This document shows positions 50,004 through 60,367 of a stretch of 64,000 bases of DNA, piece after piece. The translations under genes and the position numbers were made by a program. The DNA is from Zerene cesonia (Eukaryota; Arthropoda; Insecta; Lepidoptera; Pieridae). The notes below the pieces were generated by a model. That model ran no database searches. It had not been told where the DNA came from and saw nothing but the letters and a program-made list of their open reading frames with translations. The stretch's first letter is position 1. Every line of letters starts with the position of its first letter. Where the stretch lies: NCBI RefSeq assembly GCF_012273895.1, contig NW_024045135.1:620001-684000 (forward strand), in the 5' to 3' direction.

Positions 50004-50144
50004 CTATTCCACTGGAAGCTTCGAATATGTCACGGCGACCGTGTTTGCAGATAGACGAGTCAATTTACTAATGTCGTTTGAAGTGAATCGTGTACAAACC
50101 ATTAAGAGTATTGAAATGCAAGTGAAGATAAATATTAGAACACA
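50004..50144 (-). CDS. Candidate terminal exon, strand uncertain
   Basis: On the minus strand the acceptor GTTGATTTTTATAG opens a 46-codon frame beginning CVLIFIFTCISILLMVC, a membrane-helix-like stretch, followed by TRFTSNDISKLTRLSANTVA and the end TYSKLPVE, then TAG. AATAAATAAA follows within 16 nt (49989-49998). The opposite strand is also open over the same bases (92-codon ORF from 49975), so the strand is not certain. I do not recognise either product. Confidence 0.3.
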   Translation of the reverse strand, partial: CVLIFIFTCISILLMVCTRFTSNDISKLTRLSANTVAVTYSKLPVE

Positions 50145-50597
50145 CTATAAAAATCAACAAATATTAAAACACGCTGTATCAATATGCGATTGTTTTTTTA
50201 ACTGGAAAAGGGAAAGGAAGGTACAACAACAATTACAACAAAACAAAGCATGACCTTGTGAAGAACATTCCATGCTTATTTTTAAAAAGTCGCTAAACTA
50301 TATGGAGTTATAATCGTGGAAAATGATGGCTTTTAAACATAAATAACTAATACCTCACTATTATTAATAATATTAATATTCTGTCCTTTAAAAAATATAT
50401 TATTTAATTTAACATACCATATTGAACTAATTCTTTTTATTGCACCAAAAATTTTGACTGTCATCTTGATAGGTTTAATTCTACACAAAATCCATAGACA
50501 ATTGCCGGTTCTTATAAACATTTATTTTAAGAGTTTGTATAGAATTGTTTTAAGACTAACAAAGTATCAAGTAATTTGCAACTTACGTTATTAATTA

Positions 50598-50666
50598 CCT
50601 AGTCTTGCCATAAATATTGTAATAAAGAAAAAAGAAAATTGTTAACTGCAAATAACATTTATTACT
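50598..50666 (+). mobile_element. Mariner-like terminal inverted repeat, cut by gap
   Basis: After a TA dinucleotide (50596-50597), CCTAGTCTTGCCATAAATAT matches the start at 44532 closely; beyond about 22 bases the two diverge. The rest is hidden by Ns. A separate, older insertion of a related element is likely. Confidence 0.5.
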
Positions 50667-51666
50667 NNNNNNNNNNNNNNNNNNNNNNNNNNNNNNNNNN
50701 NNNNNNNNNNNNNNNNNNNNNNNNNNNNNNNNNNNNNNNNNNNNNNNNNNNNNNNNNNNNNNNNNNNNNNNNNNNNNNNNNNNNNNNNNNNNNNNNNNNN
50801 NNNNNNNNNNNNNNNNNNNNNNNNNNNNNNNNNNNNNNNNNNNNNNNNNNNNNNNNNNNNNNNNNNNNNNNNNNNNNNNNNNNNNNNNNNNNNNNNNNNN
50901 NNNNNNNNNNNNNNNNNNNNNNNNNNNNNNNNNNNNNNNNNNNNNNNNNNNNNNNNNNNNNNNNNNNNNNNNNNNNNNNNNNNNNNNNNNNNNNNNNNNN
51001 NNNNNNNNNNNNNNNNNNNNNNNNNNNNNNNNNNNNNNNNNNNNNNNNNNNNNNNNNNNNNNNNNNNNNNNNNNNNNNNNNNNNNNNNNNNNNNNNNNNN
51101 NNNNNNNNNNNNNNNNNNNNNNNNNNNNNNNNNNNNNNNNNNNNNNNNNNNNNNNNNNNNNNNNNNNNNNNNNNNNNNNNNNNNNNNNNNNNNNNNNNNN
51201 NNNNNNNNNNNNNNNNNNNNNNNNNNNNNNNNNNNNNNNNNNNNNNNNNNNNNNNNNNNNNNNNNNNNNNNNNNNNNNNNNNNNNNNNNNNNNNNNNNNN
51301 NNNNNNNNNNNNNNNNNNNNNNNNNNNNNNNNNNNNNNNNNNNNNNNNNNNNNNNNNNNNNNNNNNNNNNNNNNNNNNNNNNNNNNNNNNNNNNNNNNNN
51401 NNNNNNNNNNNNNNNNNNNNNNNNNNNNNNNNNNNNNNNNNNNNNNNNNNNNNNNNNNNNNNNNNNNNNNNNNNNNNNNNNNNNNNNNNNNNNNNNNNNN
51501 NNNNNNNNNNNNNNNNNNNNNNNNNNNNNNNNNNNNNNNNNNNNNNNNNNNNNNNNNNNNNNNNNNNNNNNNNNNNNNNNNNNNNNNNNNNNNNNNNNNN
51601 NNNNNNNNNNNNNNNNNNNNNNNNNNNNNNNNNNNNNNNNNNNNNNNNNNNNNNNNNNNNNNNNNN
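50667..51666. other. Assembly gap, 1000 Ns
   Basis: Exactly 1000 N, so real length is unknown. It joins a mariner-like end to a piggyBac-like end, as the first gap does. ORFs across it are artefacts. Confidence 0.99.
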
Positions 51667-51738
51667 AAGATCTAATAAACTAAATAATGTAACTTTTTTC
51701 AAAATTTTCAGAAAATTTTAGTTTCAGGCTTATCTGGG
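51667..51738. mobile_element. piggyBac-like terminal end, right side
   Basis: Ends AGGCTTATCTGGG next to TTAA (51739-51742), identical over 13 bp to the terminus at 46297-46309. Whether this is the 5' or 3' end of its element cannot be told, because the internal 59 bp do not resemble the 46.2-kb copy. Confidence 0.65.
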
Positions 51739-51741
51739 TTA

Positions 51742-51759
51742 ATGGACGTCGACAGTGAG
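51742..51759 (+). CDS. Candidate initiating exon beside a transposon end
   Basis: ATG GAC GTC GAC AGT GAG (MDVDSE) runs into a consensus donor GTAAGT at 51760. The A of the ATG is the last base of the piggyBac TTAA target. Six codons with a perfect donor could be real or chance. The frame is also open upstream through the transposon end (LSGL before the Met). No following exon is established; 52495-52519 on this strand (acceptor TTTTGCACAG, donor GTAAGT) is a possibility. Confidence 0.25.
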
Positions 51760-52135
51760 GTAAGTAAGGACTTTGTTTTCGTACTATACGTTGCTTTGGA
51801 TACGGCGGCTTTTCAAATTTCAAATTATTTAAACAGATCAGTTTCAGCATTTTCTTGTGCTTTTCATCTTACGGGAGTATTGTGCGTTTAAACATTAAGG
51901 CTTGACGGATTTGAAAGGCGATTTGTTCGCTATGTTATTTATTCTGAGGTTATATAACCTAATGTCCAGATGTATTCCACTAGATTTTATAAGAATACCC
52001 GCAGATTTACCTGCTTTTAATAAGATTTTATGTCTGGGAAACGCTTCTTCAACACAAAAGTAGGTTGGATTTCTACCTATAAGATTCAATATACAATATA
52101 ATCCATGTTCTTTCATACACTTTCATATACATATG

Positions 52136-52141
52136 TTTATT
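52136..52141 (-). promoter_or_regulatory. Polyadenylation signal AATAAA
   Basis: Minus-strand AATAAA 13 nt past the stop codon at 52154-52156, giving a very short 3' untranslated region. Confidence 0.45.
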
Positions 52142-52153
52142 GAGCAGTTTATA

Positions 52154-52252
52154 TTAAGAACCAGAGCAAGATTCACTCTTCAGTTCGATATGTCTCCAGT
52201 TAATGTTTAAGCTGTAGCAAGGTGTACCCTTTTCATTTTCCAGTAATTTTAC
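52154..52252 (-). CDS. Candidate terminal exon of an unrecognised gene
   Basis: The minus-strand acceptor CTTTTCTTTTTCTCTTTAG has a long pyrimidine tract. It opens a frame of 32 codons, starting VKLLENEKGTPCYSLNINW and ending ELKSESCSGS, then TAA and AATAAA. The other two frames are closed. The exon is 99 nt and enters in phase 0. A possible preceding exon lies at about 52430-52513: frame LRDPFLCKTGVTDNLDSL then CAQYGIIKD, followed by GTATGA, whose phase would match. The join reads GIIKD-VKLL and faintly recalls an RNA-recognition fold, but this is a guess. No family is assigned. Confidence 0.45.
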   Translation of the reverse strand, partial: VKLLENEKGTPCYSLNINWRHIELKSESCSGS

Positions 52253-54279
52253 CTAAAGAGAAAAAGAAAAGACACCGTGATTAATTTATCGGAAGAATCA
52301 ATATAATATATAAAGCATATAAATCCCAGAAATTAACCCAAATTCAACGACGATACGACGACTAAAGATAGTACTTTAAGGATTTTTCACGGAGTTTTAA
52401 TAGCAATAGGCTTTGCTTGTTTTCATACATCTTTAATGATACCGTACTGTGCACAGAGGCTATCTAAATTGTCAGTTACTCCAGTTTTGCACAGAAACGG
52501 GTCTCGGAGACCTCAATTAGTAAGTTGAGGGTTATCAAGGGGGTACGTACGAGCGGTTAGTACATGCTACGACTCAAGTTTGTCAACTAAGAATTCTCTC
52601 GGTGCAAATGACTAGAAATTTCGAAGGGACTCCCACGATTTTGTTAAGATTACATGGACTTCGTGGAAACTTCTGCGAAAATTTCTGTGGGCGTAGCGAA
52701 TATTTCGTCTAGACGGATGTGATTTGCTTACATGAATTTAAACATACGCTAAATTGTCATAACATAGTACGTAATGTATTGGGTAATACATATAGTTATA
52801 AGAAACTCGTTTCTGTGTGCCATCGTTTAATTTTTTTACAAATTGTTGTTACATTCAATGTGCGCTATGATTTAACTTTAAGTTCAATGAATGATTCTGA
52901 ATAAAATAAATAAATATAATATAATATAATAAAATAAATCTTTATAATTCATTTTATAGGTAAATATTTGCTATGAATAAATATTAGAGCTAATAATATA
53001 ATTCGTATATCAATTAAAACGCACTATTTTCACTACGATAAAAAAATATATTGTTCATACACGTCATATATGTCCACAACTCAATTGAACCGTGAAACGA
53101 TAAAAGAATAATAATGATAAAACCCTGCAGTCCAATCAATCAAGAATAAAGAATTTCTTACGACCATACAAAAACAATATTCTCGATTCTGTACCACTTC
53201 CCGAAATTAAAATGAAACTATACTTTTTTGTGACATACCAGGCAAAATTGATTATTACATTAATGAGTAAAACGTGTTTTGAATCCGTTAGCTACATTCC
53301 TAAACGTTTAATCACTCATCGTTTACTCACGAACAATTAAACTTGGGTTTGATTTTATTGTGCAAACACTTCACTCTTTGCACTTGAAGTGTTTTACACT
53401 TTAATGATATTTTAGACAAACGCGTGAATGGAAAACTCAAATTAAATTGAATACAGAAAGTAAGATAGAAAGACTTTCAAATTGAATCGGAACTAGCTAC
53501 GTACACTGAATGCTGTATATTCAAATTCATTCATAATTTGTAAAGAATCAACGCTATTTAGCTAAAATAAAGCTAATCGTATGAGAATAAATAAAGCTTA
53601 TCGTAATACAATTATTCTTTTAAATTCTTTTCTACATAAGAGAATACAGACGTCCCTGAGAGGGAGGTAAAAAATTCATAAAAGAAACGAAATGACATCA
53701 ATTCCCTATAACAAAAAAAATCGTGTGAAAACACAAAGTTACGGAGTAACAAATCAAGAAAATAGAATGGTATACCTTCGTTTTTGGGACTGGAAAAGTA
53801 TAAAAAGATGAAAGCTAAAACATTGCCCAGCTAAATACAAGCTCGATATAACTGTTGAATTATTCGCTTCAATTGTCCTTATTACTTATTTGCCTTTGCC
53901 TTTACATTTTTATGGAAGAATTTCTGATTCTTCGGCTGAACGATCACGCCGTTCAACCGATGAGGCAAAGCTTCATAATTGGGTCAGGCTCGAAATTACA
54001 CGTTAATTACGTTTTGTACCTATTTATAGTTTATTTTTAAACGGGCTGTGATAATGAGTTAATTAATATATTAATAAGCATCTGGTTGCGGCTTCGAACT
54101 CTGTATTTCCCATCTATTTTAGTGACAAACGTGTTGATGGAGGTGAGCTTTATATTTTTCAATAGACGAAATGAACACAGAGGTTTTCGATTCTTCTGTA
54201 TTTTTTGTCTTTGTTACCTTTCTTTTATCTTTTTATCTTATCTTTTGATTAAGTGAACTGATTTAAATGATCCTACTCA
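52253..54279. other. No further gene established
   Basis: Contains the possible exon at about 52430-52513 mentioned for the gene ending at 52154. It also contains an exact inverted GGTCTC-G-GAGACC at about 52500-52512 that makes both strands look alike. A family G remnant lies at about 53690-53810 (CAAAGTTACGGAGTAACAAA), and AT-rich ATAATA tracts at 52908-52937. Confidence 0.4.
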
Positions 54280-54330
54280 TATTTAAAACTTCCTGGTCTG
54301 GTTGCGACAATTTGAAGGCGGTTTAGTTTT
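54280..54330 (-). repeat. Family G repeat, head fragment
   Basis: The minus strand shows CTAAACCGCCTTCAAATTGT then CGCAACCAGACC, the family G head. The body is absent. Confidence 0.5.
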
Positions 54331-54467
54331 TTAAAGTTAAAAAAATCGTCTTAGTTACACTACTTATAACAAACTAACTCTAGATCGACCGAACAGATTT
54401 TATAATTTTTGGTTTGTAAGATTTATGTCCGCCTCTATTAGAATATTGATTATATAATTATTAACCA

Positions 54468-54622
54468 CTAGCGGTCCGCCCCGGATTCACCCGTGGTACA
54501 TATATAACCTATAACCTTCCTCAACAAATGGGCTATCTAACACTGAAAGAATCTTTCAAATCGGACCAGTAGATCCTGAGATTACTGCTTAAAACAAACA
54601 AACAAACTCTTCTCTTAATATT
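54468..54622 (-). mobile_element. Hel-4 Helitron
   Basis: The plus strand opens A|CTAGCGGTCCGCCCCGGA, continues ACCCGTGGTACATATATAAC, AATGGGCTATCTAACACTGA, ATCGGACCAGTAGATCCTGA and ends in CAAACAAACAAACTC. It is the reverse complement of 58373-58543. The 5' terminus is worn. Confidence 0.7.
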
Positions 54623-55049
54623 GCCTTATATAATATATATAATATAGCTTCATAAATTCGCCTGAACCCTCAAAGAAAACGGTAAGATAGGACAGAAACA
54701 AAAGAAAAAAAAGAAAAGCAAAATTTAAAAAATATTTGAATCACATTGACAACACACACTTTAAACATCCACTATACCACTGTGATTTCATTCGACTCCC
54801 AATTCAAAGGATCGTTGGTCACTAACAGGAAAATACTGGCTGTCAAACGGCATAGCTATTTACTATTATACCCTTTTTCTTCAACATTTCGCGTTTCCAC
54901 CCACGCGTGTGTTTAAATGCTCCCGTTGGCAATAATTTAAAGATGCTTAATAGCCGCTAAATCTCCTTTCCTCCTCCCCTCTTGGCCCTATTTGTTTAAA
55001 TTTATACATGGGTGGAATTACTTGCTTGCTATAGATGGACTTGCAATTT

Positions 55050-55117
55050 TATACAATCTCATTATAATCATACTAATTAATTATATTCTTAGTATAATTA
55101 TAATATAAGATTGTATA
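55050..55117. repeat. Long AT-rich inverted repeat
   Basis: TATACAATCTCATTATAATC continuing to 55076 pairs with 55089-55117 (ending TAAGATTGTATA) with few mismatches and a 2-nt bulge. The loop is 12 nt (55077-55088). It could be a foldback MITE relic or simply form a cruciform. Confidence 0.8.
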
Positions 55118-55452
55118 ATAAATAATTAATTTCAATTATAATCTTATAGTAATTTTTTCTCAAAACTAAATTAACTGTCCTCAGTTATTAAATACATTCA
55201 ATCTCCGAGTTCGTCCAATACTGTATTTGACTTACAATGGATTAGATATATTATTTCACTGTTATTGTCACAAAATCCGCGAATATTTAAAAACCTGTCT
55301 GTAATGTACATTATATGTAATAATATTTAAATTCTTGCAACCTGACGCAAATTTACATGTTGTATTATCTTATAATTATCTGTCACATTTATTTTTATCT
55401 GTTAAATCTATGAATCCTATGGGTAAGTTACAAGTAGCAGATATAACATAAA

Positions 55453-55548
55453 TCCTACCAATATTATAAATGCGAAAGTTTGTAAGGATGTGTGTGTGTT
55501 TGTTGCTCTTTCACGCAAAAACTACTGAACCGATTGCAATGAAATTTA
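55453..55548 (+). mobile_element. Hel-1 (Lep1-like) Helitron, 3'-truncated
   Basis: A|TCCTACCAATATTATAAATG through GAACCGATTGCAATGAAATT, then unrelated sequence. The 3' half with hairpin and CTAG is missing. Confidence 0.8.
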
Positions 55549-56331
55549 CCTATAGTTAAATTGTGATTAAATGCTGAATGACGTTTTTCTTTTAATTTAA
55601 CGTCATAAAGAATACGTCGGTACCTTGAATCTGAGTAATTATTTCGTTCAGATGGAAATTTTAAGAGGAATATGTAATGTGAATTCAAGACAGAAGACTC
55701 CCTGCGCCTTTTTATGAAATCTTGTATGGTTACCCCCGCGTAAAGAGCCGTAGGTTAAAGTTTTTTTTTTTGTAGTTTTCTCCTAATGCCCTTTGTCTTC
55801 GAGTATAATTATAATAAGTCAAAACATCAGATCTAGATTAGGAAAGCGGGATGATGACTAGAATAAATCGCTTCTTCTTTGATACTACGATATCGTCTCT
55901 TTCTAGCTGATTTTACACTGCTAAGGGCATTCATGAACCCTTTAGCAAATTTAGTTTCTGGGCCGTAATAACGTGTACCTATTTTTACATCGTTGGCAAT
56001 TTATATCCACTTATATTTAGGTTGCGTCTTTATCTACGCGGTAGCATTTATACAAAGTTTGTACTCACAAGTGTCGTCTGTTTTTCAATCTTAACTTTTC
56101 ATTCAGTCTGAGTGTAGTTTGAACTGTTTCATACATTTACTTTAACCATTTGCTGTGATATACGAGGAAAAACATGGTTCCTTGTAAATAATTACTTGTT
56201 TGTTGTGGTCGTTCTAAGTGATTTGTTGCCAGGGTACCAGCTCAGTTATCACAATTGCTTTTTTAATTTATGTCCTGAGAAAATTAACACTGGTTATCCT
56301 ATCCTACTAAACCCATCCTAACCTACCTACT
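55549..56331. other. No gene recognised
   Basis: AT-rich; the part at 55549-55688 lies in a random minus-strand ORF. Near 56296-56331 are tandem CCTA-type units next to a Helitron. Confidence 0.4.
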
Positions 56332-56532
56332 TCCTACTTAATACTATAAATGCGAAAGTTTGTAAGGATGTGTGTGCGTTTGTTGCTCTTTCACGCAAAA
56401 ACTACTGAACCAAATGCAATGAAATTTGGTACGTAAACAGCTGCACAACTGGAATAACATATAGGCAACTTTTTATCCCGATATTCCTACGGGGTACACA
56501 TTTACCCGGGTAAAACCGCGGGACGCAGCTAG
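56332..56532 (+). mobile_element. Hel-1 (Lep1-like) Helitron, full length
   Basis: Starts TCCTACTTAATACTATAAAT and ends GACGCAGCTAG, 201 bp. The base after CTAG is A, not the usual T. The hairpin is slightly mismatched (CCGGGTAAAACCGCGG). Confidence 0.8.
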
Positions 56533-58069
56533 AATGGTTTAAACGTGTACTGAAAAGGATATAAAAATACGCAGAAAGTAATCCGTATGACAGTCAAAAG
56601 CTTGTTAAAGCCGAGAGTGTAGCTCGAGACACATAACATTAGGCATAACGTAGACAATAATTCTTCTCTACAATAAATATCACGGACGTGCCTGGTTCTA
56701 CCACAGACTATAAAACGGAACCAAATGAAGACAATTTCTTATCAAACACAGTGAGAATCACGCCTGCGTTCCGTTCGAACATCTTTAATTATTGAGGATA
56801 TTGGTTAAAAATAATCGTATTAAAGAAAAATCCTTCCTTCAAATAGATATGAAATGGATCTGCCCTATGTTAGGTATTTATTATAAATGAAGTACAATGA
56901 ACTCTGTTAGCTTACACTCGTAAGCTTTTACTTTCTTTTTTTTTCTTTTGCTATATTAATGTTTCACAAAATATCTCTTAAAACCGACCTCATCAACAGC
57001 ATACCAATTAAATGGAATTATAATTTTACAAAAGAAAATCCGTATATACATTTTTTTAATTTTAAAAATATAATTCATCAATTATGACGACAAACAATAA
57101 TTTATTTCATGTATAATATTAATCAAGATAATTTAACAAAATAATAAAAAAAACAAAGATATAACTTAAAAGTCATGTAATCCATCCGAAATTAATTCGA
57201 CATCCCTCAATTAATCTATTCTCCTACCTCCAATAAATCAAAAAAGAAAATATTCAAATATATCAATTGACTCTCTCATCTCTACCCATCTTCTTAGTAT
57301 TGATTTTCACATTACATGTTTATAATTAATAGATATTTATATTTTTTTATACAATAACGATGTCTTGCACATCTGAGATAACTTCAATTTGCACTATTCA
57401 ATAGAAAACTTTCCTTCTATTTCATCTTCTCATAAATAACTATTACTACACATCAACCCTCTCTTTGAACAAACGCCCTTTACACAATTACGGAATATCC
57501 AAAGATATTTGCTCCTTATAATCGATTTATGGCCAATATCTCCGCAGATTTCTTCCGAAGTCACGAATCGCATAACCCACCATTACTCACACATTGAACC
57601 TCTTACGCACTTTACGATGTAACAGCCCAAACGAATGTGAACCTTATGCTTGAGTTAATGAACGCATATTTCAGTATCACTCGCAAGCGGTTATCTACAA
57701 AGAAATACATTTGAAATATTCTCGACACAGTTGGAATAAATAAAAATTCGATAACAATCTGAATGTTTTTAGGTTGTGATTATTTATTGAGAACATTATT
57801 TATGTTAATCGTATAATCTCACTCATTTATATCTAAAATTTGGCTGTATTTTTTGATAATGGGTGAGGATATGTCTTTACAGTCATCGCTTCCTTTATAT
57901 ATTGAAAAGATAATTCATTTGTTTGTTACTGTAAAACATTTGTATTTAAAATAATCCTTTTACAGAATTGCAGCGAATATGGAATATTAAAATAGAAACT
58001 AACCGACTAAGTTAGAAATGAATCAATGGACAAATATAAAAACACAAGTAGGTATCTACTAACTCTTTT
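56533..58069. other. No gene or repeat recognised
   Basis: AT-rich sequence with no visible exon. Confidence 0.4.
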
Positions 58070-58217
58070 ATGGCTGTCATTGTTCAATGAAACAAAACAG
58101 AACAAAACAATAATTCCTTTATTTAATAGGACATCTTTCGTATCTTTATAAAGTAGTTTTTGCCACCTCCAGTTCAAAAAGCACTTTCTACAGAGAAGAG
58201 CCGGCAAGAAACTCTGT
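58070..58217 (-). mobile_element. RTE-like retroposon fragment
   Basis: The minus strand shows TTGCCGGCTCTTCTCTGTAG, AAAGTGCTTTTTGAACTGGA, GGTGGCAAAAACTAC and AATAAAGG, sharing its first part with 49742-49885. The minus-strand ORF 58007-58207 is its by-product. Confidence 0.55.
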
Positions 58218-58372
58218 AGATGATCTTTTAAAATTATATTTATAGAAGAGGGACACGACTGGTAAGGGATGGACCACTTTACTGGACTCTCGAGGCACAG
58301 AGATTTTTCTACATATATAATTTACTGGTATTTGTTATTTATTACGTTATTATCTAGTTTAAAGTTGGCATA

Positions 58373-58543
58373 TCTATACTAATATTATAAATCTCAAGAG
58401 ATTGTTTGTTTCTTTGTTTGAACGCTTTAATCTCAGGAACTGCTGTTCCGTTTTGAAAAATTCTTTCAGTTTTAGATAGCCCATTTATTGAGGAAGGCTT
58501 TAGGCTATATATGTACCACGGGCTGAGCCAGGGCGTCCGCTAG
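58373..58543 (+). mobile_element. Hel-4 Helitron, full length
   Basis: Starts A|TCTATACTAATATTATAAAT and ends GGGCGTCCGCTAG, 171 bp. The body holds TCTCAGGAACTGCTGTTCCG, AGATAGCCCATTTATTGAGG and ATATATGTACCACGGGC. Confidence 0.8.
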
Positions 58544-58899
58544 CTTATAATATAAGTCATAACGTTGTCGATTTCTCTCCGTTTTGTTGTTGATCGTGGT
58601 TTGTGCGAAATGTAATTGTAATTTACTAATTAATAGAACACACAGTTACTCAATTACTGAATTACCGAAATTACGAATAAACACTTCACTTATTAAAACA
58701 TCCATTTAATTAGTATGCGCGCTTGAATAAGGCCTCTGTTATTATTTTGCACCTTGTACGAGTCCATTTTCTCTCGTAAAATTTTTAAGCCTTATTTTAA
58801 TATATTGATAAACTTTATACTCTTCAGGTATTGCAAAGGTGGTAATTTTTTTTAAAGCTGACAATACTAAATATTTAAAAATTAAAAACTTTTTAAGGG

Positions 58900-59046
58900 A
58901 TTTTAACGCGATTTATTCATTATATTAAAAACTCAACGTTTCGAACACTTTACAGCGAGTGTGGTCACGGGGAGACCTCCCCGTTGTCTCCCCTTTAATT
59001 TCTAAATGTATAATACTCGCGTAAAATCAAACACAAGAAAATAATA
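58900..59046. repeat. Interspersed repeat with GC-rich hairpin
   Basis: Contains ACTCAACGTTTCGAACACTT, CAGCGAGTGTGGTCACGG and a perfect ACGGGGAG-AC-CTCCCCGT hairpin (58967-58984). Its end at 59017-59043 is identical, inverted, to 13166-13192 over 27 bp. A recurrent lepidopteran repeat of unknown class. Confidence 0.55.
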
Positions 59047-59051
59047 CTCAA

Positions 59052-59190
59052 AATAATAATAATAAAATAATGGTGTCCCACAACACATTAAATTCTCTAA
59101 AGGGCCTCTGCGTGTTGGATCTGTGTCCCCATGTAAGCCTTCCAAAAGACCGGGCGCTTTCCGTCTGGAGGTACCCGAGTATTATGGAGA
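59052..59190 (-). mobile_element. Non-LTR retroposon 3' end with (ATT)n tail
   Basis: On the minus strand GGGTACCTCCAGACGGAAAG, CGCCCGGTCTTTTGGAAGGC, TTACATGGGGACACAGATCC and TTGTGGGACACC are followed by ATTATTTTATTATTATTATT. A GC-richer 3' end with a TAA-type tail suggests a LINE. Class not determined. Confidence 0.5.
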
Positions 59191-59369
59191 GATACACATG
59201 ATAAAATAATACTTACGTATATCCCATGATACATTTTACATCAGCTTTAGTTATTGAAACAAAGACATCTCAATTGTAATGATTACACACAAATGATCAT
59301 ATAGTTTTCACGCAAAATGCACTGGTAAGATTTCAAAAATACTTTCACCATTAGGAAGCTGCAATTTCA

Positions 59370-59410
59370 ATGAGTTACATAGGCTATATATGTACCACGG
59401 GCGACGCTGG
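59370..59410 (+). mobile_element. Hel-4 Helitron fragment
   Basis: TAGGCTATATATGTACCACG followed by GGCGACGCTGGGGTGAAC is the subterminal part of Hel-4. Ends are lost. Confidence 0.5.
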
Positions 59411-59454
59411 GGTGAACAGCTCTGAGCACATAATAAGAAATTGAAGAATCAGGC

Positions 59455-59485
59455 GAACCACCAGCTCACTTTCCTGTTATGACAT
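59455..59485 (-). repeat. Family A head fragment
   Basis: AGGCGAACCACCAGCTCACT then TTCCTGTTATGACAT is the reverse complement of the family A head only. Confidence 0.6.
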
Positions 59486-59487
59486 CA

Positions 59488-59593
59488 AAAAATGTCACTC
59501 TACGACGCAAAAATCCCAACATAAAATCGCTCCGTTGTGACGTGAAGGAAAGACTAACACTATCGCATTTATAATATTAGTGAGGAATAAGGA
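59488..59593 (-). mobile_element. Helitron-like 5' fragment
   Basis: The minus strand starts A|TCCTTATTCCTCACTAATAT, then TATAAATGCGATAGTGTTAG and TTCCTTCACGTCACAACGG. It resembles Hel-type 5' halves; the 3' end is absent. Confidence 0.5.
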
Positions 59594-60243
59594 TTCTAGC
59601 TCCATCCATAACTGTCCAAGAATGTGTGCCTTTCTGATTAATTGTTTGATTACATCCGAGATCATAAGGGTCAAATTGCCATATATTATGTTTATAAAAT
59701 TTTATCAAGTAACTTTAAATCCGAAGCAAGTTCCCTAATCTCATAACCTTCAAAATACGCTCAAGTATTATCCGTGTATGACAATAACCGAATAAATTGT
59801 TTTTTCTCATTTATAACAAAGTTTATCAAAGAAGACAAAAACACATTGTAGACAGGATGGTTTGCCAGCCTGTCCAAACGGTTTTGGACTTTAACTCTGA
59901 GGAATAGACTTGTAAATCGGGTGCGTGGGTTGAAATTGTGAGTTTGTTATTAAGCAAATTCAGTAAGTTGGTATGTTTAATATGAAAATATTCCAGCATC
60001 GCTTCATATCATTGTGAATACACTGAGAGCAATAATGTCTCGCTTGTTTATTTCGCTACCTTTTCCGCGCAATATAATAAATGCTTTGGAGTTTCGTGGA
60101 ATTGTGAAAAAGTTGCGTATTTTCAAACAGGTTTATGTTATGTGACAATTATTACACTTTTAGAAGTAACTTCAAAAGGGTTTGCACAATATTGCTTTAT
60201 GAAGATTCATAAACTCACAAGTTTATTAATTTTAGGACGCACA

Positions 60244-60367
60244 TCCTTACTATAATTATTATCCCAACTCATCTCTTCTGTCTCTTCTTCACTCCTGAAC
60301 CAGTCATCCGAATTCGATTAAATTTGATACGGAGACAGGTTTACAGACTGCGCGGGCGGAAAGCTGG
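60244..60367 (+). mobile_element. Short Helitron-like element
   Basis: Starts A|TCCTTACTATAATTATTAT and ends GGGCGGAAAGCTGG|T, with CTGG fitting the CTRR rule. 124 bp, with TTTGATACGGAGACAGGTTT in the body. An internally deleted relative of the Hel families. Confidence 0.55.

Noticed and set aside
50639..51721. Long ORFs of 346-360 codons across the second gap
   Set aside because: Same artefact of translating Ns.
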